Source of the DNA: Clostridia bacterium
Lineage (GTDB): Bacteria; Bacillota; Clostridia; Oscillospirales; CAG-382
Direction of reading: 5' to 3'
Assembly: GCA_900757905.1 (NCBI GenBank)
Contig: CAAEPN010000207.1
Location: forward strand, 1-18,582
DNA length: 18,582 nucleotides
A program made the translations under genes and the position numbers. The notes below the pieces were generated by a model. It was not told the DNA's origin and ran no database searches. It saw nothing but the letters and a program-made list of their open reading frames with translations. Shown here in pieces: positions 6,434-12,726 of this stretch (its first letter is position 1; each line of letters starts with the position of its first letter).

Positions 6434-7147
6434 ATGGATCCTATCGCATCGTGGCTTGGCGCATGGTCGGTTGAAATCGGCGCAGCGTCGGTCATTTTCC
6501 GCATTCTGCTTTCAGTTGCCCTTGCCGCCGTTATCGGCTGTGAGCGCTCCAGCAAGCGTCATTCGGCCGGACTTCGTACCTTTATTCTGGTGTCGCTTGC
6601 GTCTACCGTTGCTATGCTTCTTGATATTTATTTGTCCGCAAATGGCGATGAGCTGTATATCATTTCCGCATCTACCGTCATTGCCGCCGCTATTATCAGC
6701 GTCAATTCCATGTTGTTCAGCTCGCGTAATCAGATAAAAGGACTTACCACCTCCATGGGACTTTGGGCAACCGGCATTATCGGCCTTACCGCCGGCGCAG
6801 GACTCTATACCGTGACGCTTGTTTCGTTTGCCGCACTTTTGTGCTGCCTGTCATTGTTTCCGGCGTTTGAAGCCTATCTCAAGGATCGCTCTAACCACTT
6901 CGAAGTGCATTTGGAGCTAAAGAGCAGCAGCTATCTTCAGGATTTCGTCACTACCATCCGCCGTTTGGGACTTTTTATCGACGATATCGAATCTAACCCG
7001 GCCTATGTCAATTCGGGACTCAGCGTGTATTCGATTGCCATTTCCATTGATAGCGCCGAATTAAAAAAGTACAAAACGCATAAAGAGATCATCGAAGCCT
7101 TGAAAACGCTCGATTATATTTACCATATCGAAGAAATGCATGGATAA
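6434..7147 (+). CDS. MgtC/SapB-family membrane protein with C-terminal ACT-like domain
   Basis: A 237-residue protein. The N-terminal part (about 15-148) has four to five membrane helices and the family signature ALAAVIGCERSSKRHSAGLRT (29-49), including Gly-x-Glu-Arg and AGLRT. The following segment TVIAAAIISVNSMLF (81-95) and KGLTTSMGLWATGIIGLTAGAGLY (102-125) match MgtC/SapB proteins. Residues ~156-237 form a soluble beta-alpha-beta region consistent with the ACT-like domain seen in MgtC. Family members act in low-magnesium or acid adaptation by modulating membrane ATPases; true MgtC is not implied. It lies 30 nt after the antiporter with an AAGAGAGG ribosome site, so both are co-expressed, suggesting a joint ion/pH stress function under the LysR regulator. 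Confidence 0.88.
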   Translation: MDPIASWLGAWSVEIGAASVIFRILLSVALAAVIGCERSSKRHSAGLRTFILVSLASTVAMLLDIYLSANGDELYIISASTVIAAAIISVNSMLFSSRNQIKGLTTSMGLWATGIIGLTAGAGLYTVTLVSFAALLCCLSLFPAFEAYLKDRSNHFEVHLELKSSSYLQDFVTTIRRLGLFIDDIESNPAYVNSGLSVYSIAISIDSAELKKYKTHKEIIEALKTLDYIYHIEEMHG

Positions 7148-7150
7148 AAT

Positions 7151-7187
7151 AAAAGGTTGGGAATTAAAATTCCCAACCTTTTTGTAC
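7151..7187. terminator. bidirectional rho-independent terminator
   Basis: A perfect 15-bp stem AAAAGGTTGGGAATT (7151-7165) / AATTCCCAACCTTTT (7168-7182) with an AA loop is flanked by TTTTTG on the plus side and, on the minus strand, TTTTATTTTAT. It begins 4 nt after the MgtC-like stop codon. It also sits downstream of the convergent dut transcript, so it can end both. Confidence 0.92.
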
Positions 7188-7213
7188 ATTTTGAAGTTTA
7201 TGTTTTACCGCGC

Positions 7214-7315
7214 GTCCCGTTGGACAAGCGGCGGAACAGCGTTTCCGCGAGGTACAAAGCGCCTCTTTTAATCCAAAACACGCACGCGAATTCACTGCGC
7301 GGTCACCGCGCCGCG
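7214..7315. repeat. tandem imperfect repeat, copy A
   Basis: A 102-bp segment repeated at exactly +166 bp (7380-7481). Identical blocks include GTCCCGTTGGAC (7214-7225), a 23-bp block (7238-7260) and a 25-bp block (7271-7295). The positions between the first two blocks differ considerably, and only five differences occur after 7238. The end of copy A corresponds to the last codons of dut with two substitutions, followed by the same TGA in the minus-strand frame. It also contains a palindrome GCGCGGT-C-ACCGCGC (7297-7311). No gene is visible in the 274-bp dut-MgtC gap other than this element. Confidence 0.85.
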
Positions 7316-7372
7316 TATTCGCCGCGGTGTCTCACCGCCGCACGTCCCATACGTCTTTCAGGTTCATACTGA

Positions 7373-7398
7373 GTCATAAGTCCCGTTGGACTTATGAC
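7373..7398. repeat. 11-bp inverted repeat (hairpin)
   Basis: GTCATAAGTCC (7373-7383) and GGACTTATGAC (7388-7398) are perfect inverted copies around CGTT. It forms the left edge of repeat copy B. In copy A the equivalent place keeps only the inner GTCC-CGTT-GGAC. There is no T-run, so it is not a plain terminator. Confidence 0.8.
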
Positions 7399-7481
7399 GG
7401 GATAGCGTTTCCGCGAGGTACAAAGCTCTTCTTTTTATCCAAAACACGCACGCGAATTCACCGCGCGGTCTCCGCGCCGCG
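7380..7481. repeat. tandem imperfect repeat, copy B (overlaps 3' end of dut)
   Basis: The second copy of the 102-bp element. Its last 24 bp (7458-7481) encode the final residues and stop codon of dut on the minus strand. The small palindrome of copy A is kept here as GCGCGG-TCT-CCGCGC. Similarity to copy A stops at 7481, just inside the dut coding sequence. This suggests either a tandem duplication that copied the dut tail or an inserted element that supplied the end of the gene. Confidence 0.85.
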
Positions 7482-7919
7482 GCCGGTCGAACCGAAACCG
7501 CCGTCAGAACGAATGCTGTCCGAAAGAACATCAACCGTTGTGAAATCCGCTTGCGGACAAGGCAAAAAGACAAGCTGAGCAACTCGGTCGCCGTGCTCAA
7601 TTACAGCGGCAACACCGCTTCCATTGTGAAGCGGTATCATTAACTCACCGCGATAGTCGCTGTCAATGACCCCTACTTTGTTTGCCGGCGCCAGCCCCTT
7701 CTTGGTCGCAAGACCGCTGCGCGCAAATACAAATCCGCCATATCCCTCCGGAATCTCAAATGCAAGTCCCGTGTGAATCAAAACCGTCTGCCCCGGCTGT
7801 ATGACAATGCTTTCCGTACATAACGCATATAGATCCGCTCCGGCTGAAAACGGCGTCCCATACGTCGGCAGTATCGCTGCTCCGTCTAATTTCTTAATCT
7901 TTATCTGTAACTTTTCCAT
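7458..7919 (-). CDS. dut: dUTP diphosphatase (dUTPase)
   Basis: A 153-residue trimeric-type dUTPase that hydrolyses dUTP to dUMP and pyrophosphate, preventing uracil incorporation and feeding thymidylate synthesis. All five motifs are present in order: SAGADLYA (25-32), ARSGLA (66-71), GVIDSDYRGEL (83-93) with the uracil/water-binding Asp, GDRVAQLVF (110-118), and the C-terminal P-loop-like arm RSDGGFGSTG (137-146). AAGGAG lies about 8 nt upstream of the ATG. The final seven residues after motif 5 are encoded inside repeat copy B. It follows the activase gene by 54 nt but has its own consensus promoter, so it need not belong functionally to the glycyl-radical array. Confidence 0.96.
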   Translation of the reverse strand: MEKLQIKIKKLDGAAILPTYGTPFSAGADLYALCTESIVIQPGQTVLIHTGLAFEIPEGYGGFVFARSGLATKKGLAPANKVGVIDSDYRGELMIPLHNGSGVAAVIEHGDRVAQLVFLPCPQADFTTVDVLSDSIRSDGGFGSTGRGAETAR

Positions 7920-7948
7920 GCGGCTGCTCCTTTTTGCATTCTACCGTA

Positions 7949-7977
7949 AGTATAATCGTTTTTGCAGCCGGTGTCAA
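7949..7977 (-). promoter_or_regulatory. promoter of dut
   Basis: On the minus strand TTGACA (7972-7977) and TATACT (7949-7954) are separated by 17 bp. The -35 overlaps the stop codon of the activase gene (7974-7976). This gives dut expression independent of the upstream operon. Confidence 0.8.
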
Positions 7978-8861
7978 GATGATTTTGTTAATAGACCGTC
8001 TGCTTCTGCCTGAAATCTGTCAATTTCATGCTTGTCGGGCAGCTTTTCCGGCAGTGTGTTTGCCATGCCGAGCGCCGCGTATTTCGTTCCGGCAAAATTG
8101 TGATAGGGAAGGATGCGAATGTACGTCAAATTGGTAAAACCCTTTAAATATTCCAAAATCGCGTCTTTTTCGCCGTCGTTCCATCCCGGTACATACGGTA
8201 CGCGAATCTCTACCGCCTTGCCAAGACTTTCCAAATACTTTAAATTCTCTAATATCCGCACATTGGAATGCCCGGTACACTTGATGTGTACCTCTTTGTG
8301 AATCGCCTTGATGTCGTACAGAAACAGATCTGTGTACGGAATTACCTTGTCAAACGCTTCTTTTGACACAAAACCGCAGGTATCCACCGCCGTCGCAAGA
8401 CCTTCCGCTTTCAGGCGCATAAGCAATGCCGCGCAAAAATTGGCTTGCAGCAAGCATTCGCCGCCCGAAAGCGTGATACCGCCGCCGGAGGATTCGTAAA
8501 AATCGCGGTCAGCAAATAACTCCGGCAGAAGCTCGTCCACCGTCACAGCTTTCCCGAAAAGCGACAATGCACCGTTGCAGCAGGCACTTACACAATTGCC
8601 GCAGGAAAGACATTTTTCGCGTTCAAATCGGTGAATATGCTCCGCGTCAAGCGTCTGCGCACCAGCCGGACAGCTTGGTACGCAGTTGCCGCAGCCGACG
8701 CATTTGTGCGCATAATAGGCAAGCTGCGGCTTTGCCGAAATGCCCTCCGGATTGTGGCACCACACGCAGCCAAGCGGACAGCCCTTGAAAAAGACCGTTG
8801 TGCGGATGCCCGGCCCGTCGTGTACCGCAAAACGCTTGATGTCAAAAATATTGCCCTTCAT
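7974..8861 (-). CDS. glycyl radical enzyme activase (radical SAM)
   Basis: A 295-residue PflA-like activating enzyme. It uses a [4Fe-4S] cluster and S-adenosylmethionine to abstract hydrogen from the glycine of its partner enzyme. Seen are the radical-SAM motif GCPLGCVWCHNPEG with Cys28, Cys32 and Cys35 (CxxxCxxC); a ferredoxin-like insert with two cluster sites, Cys54/57/60/64 and Cys84/87/90/94, typical of activases for non-PFL glycyl radical enzymes; and the GGE SAM motif in LSGGEC (131-136). The frame also opens at GTG 8870, but ATG 8861 has AGAGGTG at good spacing. It starts 12 nt after glycyl radical enzyme 1 and is the only activase seen, so it may serve both enzymes of the operon. It is not PFL activase itself, which lacks the insert. 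Confidence 0.95.
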   Translation of the reverse strand: MKGNIFDIKRFAVHDGPGIRTTVFFKGCPLGCVWCHNPEGISAKPQLAYYAHKCVGCGNCVPSCPAGAQTLDAEHIHRFEREKCLSCGNCVSACCNGALSLFGKAVTVDELLPELFADRDFYESSGGGITLSGGECLLQANFCAALLMRLKAEGLATAVDTCGFVSKEAFDKVIPYTDLFLYDIKAIHKEVHIKCTGHSNVRILENLKYLESLGKAVEIRVPYVPGWNDGEKDAILEYLKGFTNLTYIRILPYHNFAGTKYAALGMANTLPEKLPDKHEIDRFQAEADGLLTKSS

Positions 8862-8873
8862 GTCGGTCACCTC

Positions 8874-11099
8874 TTATTCGATGCTTTCGGTGCGTTTGAT
8901 AAACTCATCCTGATACAGCTTTTCCATTTTGTTGAAATACCAGTTCCAGCCGCAAATGCGCACCTGCAGATTTTCATAGTTTTCGGGATGCTTTTGTGCG
9001 TCGCGCAGTGTTTTCGAATCCAACACATTGCCCTGCATACCATAGCCGCCGCGCGCCATGAACGTCCGAAGCAACCCAAGCATGGCCGTAAGACCATCGT
9101 CGCCGCTTGTCGCAGTCGGATGAAGGATGTAATCGAACGGTGCGCCGTAGGCATAGTTTGTCGCGTCGATTTTGGTAACCGATTTGATGAGCGCAGTAAT
9201 GCCCTTTTTCGCCATTCCCATCGATTCGCCCATGTTTTTGGAAAGTACGTCGCCCTTGTGTCTGCCGTCCGGCGTTGCACCGCATAAGGCACCGAATTTT
9301 TCGGCAAACCAGATAGATTCGCCGTTCACGACATATTTGCCGCCCTTGACGTTTTTTCTTGCCGTAACAATGCCGGTAACGTAATTTGTAAAATCGACGG
9401 CGATGGCGTCGGGACGTTCCGAATCGTTGCCGAATTTTTCCTCGTCGTTATGAACAGCCTGCCACAAGTCCTCGTGTCCGACCCAGTTGTTTTTTAAGAT
9501 ATCCCGTAATTCACCAAGCGAAACACGCCCTTGTTCGTAAACATATTTTTTTACCATCATCAAGGAATCCGCAACAGTTGCATGACAGGACAGAAAGATG
9601 ACGGTGTTGTTGTATTTCATGCCGTTAAAGTAGGCATCTCTGCCGCACGCAAGGCTGTCGGTCATAGTAGCGGAATACATGGGGGTCGGATTGTAATCGA
9701 GCAAATGCGCATCAAAATAATCCGAGATAACAAAGGCTTTTTCGATCAGGCCTTTTGCCTGCTTTTTGACCGCCTCGTAAAAGTCCTCATAGCTCTTAAA
9801 GGCGGCGCAGTCGCCGGTTCTTTCGCCGACAAAAAGTCCGGTGGTCGGGTCGAAGCCGTCGTTTAAGGCAAGCTCGATAGCCTTTGCCAAGTTGACATAC
9901 ATATGCTCCGGCGTGCTTTCGTGTCCGCGGGAGGCAAAATTGTTGCAGCCGGTGGCAACCAGCCGCCTGCATTCTTCATCCGAACGGCCAAGCTTTTTGG
10001 AAAGCTCGATTCCCAACTGTTCGTTGACGAAAACAATGCAGTTGCAGCCGTTTCGGATGTTATCAAGCGCTTTTTTGAGAAACGCGTCCGGCGTGTTTGG
10101 CATGACCTTGATGTGAATTTTGGGGTTGATCAGGTGGCATTCCGCGTGCGCCTCCAAAATCATATACGAAAGCTCGTTGACAAGCGAAGCTCCGTTTTCG
10201 TCAAACCCACCCAAATATAAGGGCTGTGCGTGCAAATGCCCTTGCTGTTGGAAGGTGGAAGGAAAATACTTGAAAAGCTCTTTGGCGTGTTCGGGTGTCA
10301 GGCTTCCGTTTTCCAAGTCGTGCTTATAGAACGGATAATAATCGACATCGATATTGCCGATGGTACGCACCTGCACCTGCTCCACGTGTTGTTGGAACAT
10401 ATGGTACAGGTAGGTTAGCATCATCATTTCATAAAGCGTTTCCGGCGCACCCTTTTGCAATTGCTCCAAACAGCGGATCATGTGCGGCATAATCTCGTCG
10501 TCGGCCTCATGCTTTCTTGCAACGGCAAGCAATCTGTCCATGAAGGCAAGAATGGCCGTGTATACGATTTCGATCGCGTCGTAGTAATCCCTTTTTTCAG
10601 CCGTCATCTGCCCGTCGTGTTCGCACTTGTTCTTATATTGTTCGGCGCGTTTCAACAGCCCCGGAAAGCCGAGTGCTGTCACCGAATCCCAATCCGGCAC
10701 ACTGTGGTCGTAATCCGGCCAAAAGATCCCGGCACCGGTTTCGGTCACATTTTTGGCGGCCGCTTCAAATTCCGGCGTTTTGGGTGTTTCCCGTATCCAT
10801 TTGTCGATCACAACGCCGACCGAACAGCGCGGTTCGCATGGAGTACCCGAAATCCAACCGGCAAGATTGATGCCGAACCAATCTTTTGGATACACCTCGA
10901 TGGCCGCGTTTTCCAAAATATAGGCGAAGATTTTCGCCTTTACAAGAGTGCGCGGCTCGTTTTTCAGTTCGTCGCTCATTTTCAGAATATTTTCTCGTAT
11001 CTCGTGAACGTCCGTGATACCGCTCTCCGCTTCAAACGCCGGATGTTCGTAAATGTTCAAATTCTTTTTTTCGGCTTCAAACCGATTCCAAAGGCTCAT
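8874..11099 (-). CDS. glycyl radical enzyme 1, substrate unknown
   Basis: A 741-residue PFL-like glycyl radical enzyme. The C-terminal glycyl motif reads LQVRICGWNW (711-720), giving radical-bearing Gly717; the preceding block (660-710) with HPTATSGDDGLTAM and DAQKHPENYENL is family-typical. The thiyl-radical cysteine is in VATGCNNF (Cys385). In glycyl radical dehydratases, C-N/C-S lyases and decarboxylases the residue two after this Cys is a catalytic Glu (GCxE); here it is Asn387. PFL's CC pair is also absent. So neither pyruvate formate-lyase nor a standard eliminase is supported. The start at ATG 11099 follows GAGGAAGGAAAC and overlaps the transporter stop as ATGA, indicating translational coupling. 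It lies upstream of the activase. Confidence 0.93.
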   Translation of the reverse strand: MSLWNRFEAEKKNLNIYEHPAFEAESGITDVHEIRENILKMSDELKNEPRTLVKAKIFAYILENAAIEVYPKDWFGINLAGWISGTPCEPRCSVGVVIDKWIRETPKTPEFEAAAKNVTETGAGIFWPDYDHSVPDWDSVTALGFPGLLKRAEQYKNKCEHDGQMTAEKRDYYDAIEIVYTAILAFMDRLLAVARKHEADDEIMPHMIRCLEQLQKGAPETLYEMMMLTYLYHMFQQHVEQVQVRTIGNIDVDYYPFYKHDLENGSLTPEHAKELFKYFPSTFQQQGHLHAQPLYLGGFDENGASLVNELSYMILEAHAECHLINPKIHIKVMPNTPDAFLKKALDNIRNGCNCIVFVNEQLGIELSKKLGRSDEECRRLVATGCNNFASRGHESTPEHMYVNLAKAIELALNDGFDPTTGLFVGERTGDCAAFKSYEDFYEAVKKQAKGLIEKAFVISDYFDAHLLDYNPTPMYSATMTDSLACGRDAYFNGMKYNNTVIFLSCHATVADSLMMVKKYVYEQGRVSLGELRDILKNNWVGHEDLWQAVHNDEEKFGNDSERPDAIAVDFTNYVTGIVTARKNVKGGKYVVNGESIWFAEKFGALCGATPDGRHKGDVLSKNMGESMGMAKKGITALIKSVTKIDATNYAYGAPFDYILHPTATSGDDGLTAMLGLLRTFMARGGYGMQGNVLDSKTLRDAQKHPENYENLQVRICGWNWYFNKMEKLYQDEFIKRTESIE

Positions 11100-12037
11100 G
11101 TTTCCTTCCTCTTTCCGGATGTATTGATAAGAAGAATGCCAAGACTGCACAAGAGAAGTGCGGCGGCATAATTAAGCTGCCAAATGTTTTCTCCGAGTAA
11201 AAGTGCCGACAACACCACGCCGAACACCGTGATAAGCAGGTTGAACGACGCGATTTCCGATGCCGGAAAATAGGTTAACGGCTTTAACGAGAGCGTGTAG
11301 GCGGCCGATGAAATAAGGACAAGTGCCGCAAGCGAAAGCACGCCCTGCGGTGTGGCCTCTTCGATGCGGCCGCCAAACAGCGGCGATACAAGGCACAGAA
11401 CACCGCCGCCGAAAAGCTGCCCCAAGCCGACTAATTTCTCCGGAGCGATATCGGCGGAAAAACGCTTTGCGATGAAATAGGCGGCTGTCTGACACAGCGC
11501 TGCGCCGATCATAAACACATCGCCGCCGGATACCGATGCAAACGAGCGGATGTCGCCGCCGGTGGCAAAAATGCCGCAAAGTCCGAGTATACAGCCAAGT
11601 ACCTTGCGGGCGCTTAGCCTATCCGATTTGAACAACAGCCCTGCCGCAAGTACGGTCACAAAAACGCCCATTTGGTCGTATACGGCTCCTTTCGAGCCAT
11701 CCATGAACGAAAGTCCGATATAGGTAAGCGCATACTGTACGGTGCTTGCCGTAAGACCGTAAACGGCACAAACGCAAAGCTCGCCTTTTTGAAAACGCAG
11801 CCTTTTTTTGCCGAGAGTGACGTATAAAGCAAGCGTCAAAAGTCCCGATAGCGTGAAACGAAGCCCGGCAGCCAAGCATTTGGAGGCTTGGTTGCCGTCG
11901 GATATTCCGAATCCCTCCATACAGAGCTTGACAAGAGGGAAAGCAAGTCCCCATAAAAAGGTGTAACCGATCGCCGTAAACGTCACATTTCGTTTGCTTG
12001 CAAAAAACGGGCGCTTTTCGCCGTCAGCGCGTGACAT
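11096..12037 (-). CDS. EamA/DMT-family transporter
   Basis: A 313-residue drug/metabolite-type permease with about ten hydrophobic helices in two EamA repeats (roughly 15-160 and 170-308). Typical EamA signatures are seen: AIGYTFLWGLAFPLVKL (22-38), GLRFTLSGLLTLAL, and, near the end, YFPASEIASFNLLITVFGVVLSALLLGENIW. Such carriers move small metabolites, amino acids or nucleosides across the cytoplasmic membrane. It starts inside the SGNH gene (14-nt overlap, AAGGA 9 nt upstream of ATG) and its TGA overlaps the ATG of glycyl radical enzyme 1. Its placement inside the operon suggests import of the substrate or export of the product; direction cannot be told. Confidence 0.9.
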   Translation of the reverse strand: MSRADGEKRPFFASKRNVTFTAIGYTFLWGLAFPLVKLCMEGFGISDGNQASKCLAAGLRFTLSGLLTLALYVTLGKKRLRFQKGELCVCAVYGLTASTVQYALTYIGLSFMDGSKGAVYDQMGVFVTVLAAGLLFKSDRLSARKVLGCILGLCGIFATGGDIRSFASVSGGDVFMIGAALCQTAAYFIAKRFSADIAPEKLVGLGQLFGGGVLCLVSPLFGGRIEEATPQGVLSLAALVLISSAAYTLSLKPLTYFPASEIASFNLLITVFGVVLSALLLGENIWQLNYAAALLLCSLGILLINTSGKRKET

Positions 12038-12710
12038 AGATGTGTCCTTTTTTCACATAGACCTCTTTGTCGCCCGGAAAACGGTCGGGATAGTGATACG
12101 GCGCAAGCTCCGGTTTGATTAACTGACTTTTATCCAACCGCAGTGCGTCGCATAACGCGTCGCACACCTTGCCGCCGAGCTTTTCGGTGGCGATTCCGGT
12201 GTAAAAATGCGTTTGATCCGAATAATAGCTTTCCGGGAACTCCGCCGCAAGGGCGTATAAGTCGTTGAGAATAACGTCCGTTCCGGAAAAAATATCCCTT
12301 GCAATCTGATTGTACCGGCGCACATCGTCATTGGTGCGGGACTCGAAATCGGTAAAATACCCATCTTCACGAACCGGCGTTGTGGTTGCAAAAAGAATTT
12401 TGGCGTTCGGGAACAAAAAGCGAATGCGGCTTACAATGCGCTTTAAATTGTCGGCATACGTGTCCGGCTTTACTAAAACGTCGTCTCCATAGATGCGTAA
12501 CGTGTCCCAAAGCCCGGCGTTGAAATGCACCGCATCGGCGTCGTATAGCTTTAAATTGTCCGCCCAGACGTGCAGAAAGCGTAAAATATTGGTGGTAAAC
12601 GTGCAGTTTTCTTCGGGAAAGTATACCTCGGCAAGGCCGGCCATGCTTTCGCGTACATATGCGTCATAGCCCTTGCGGATGGAATCCCCGATAAGAAGTA
12701 TTTTTTTCAT
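12024..12710 (-). CDS. SGNH/GDSL-type hydrolase
   Basis: A 228-residue SGNH-fold esterase-like protein. Block I is ILLIGDSIRKGY with nucleophile Ser10; the Asn of block III is in HFNAGLWD (Asn64); block V is SDQTHF with Asp165 and His168. A block II Gly is less clear. No signal peptide, so it acts in the cytoplasm. Relatives remove acyl or acetyl groups from sugars and other small molecules, so a deacylation step before or after the glycyl radical reaction is plausible but inferred. GAGGGAAG lies just upstream of ATG, 16 nt after glycyl radical enzyme 2. The 3' end overlaps the transporter gene by 14 nt. Confidence 0.88.
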   Translation of the reverse strand: MKKILLIGDSIRKGYDAYVRESMAGLAEVYFPEENCTFTTNILRFLHVWADNLKLYDADAVHFNAGLWDTLRIYGDDVLVKPDTYADNLKRIVSRIRFLFPNAKILFATTTPVREDGYFTDFESRTNDDVRRYNQIARDIFSGTDVILNDLYALAAEFPESYYSDQTHFYTGIATEKLGGKVCDALCDALRLDKSQLIKPELAPYHYPDRFPGDKEVYVKKGHIYVTR

Positions 12711-12726
12711 TTTCTTCCCTCACTGT

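Noticed and set aside
7157..7372. Short plus-strand frames across the repeat region (also 7327-7578)
   Set aside because: They run through the terminator/repeat area, share sequence only because the DNA is duplicated, and have no ribosome site.
8874..11099. Annotation of enzyme 1 as pyruvate formate-lyase
   Set aside because: The adjacent Cys-Cys pair of PFL is absent (GCNNF instead), and the activase has the two-cluster ferredoxin insert not found in PFL activase.
10455..11171. A 238-codon open frame on the plus strand
   Set aside because: It lies entirely antisense to glycyl radical enzyme 1 and the transporter end, has no recognisable domain or promoter, and is explained by codon bias of the real genes. 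The same applies to plus-strand frames at 8631-9287, 9531-9866, 12673-13263 and 13561-13992.
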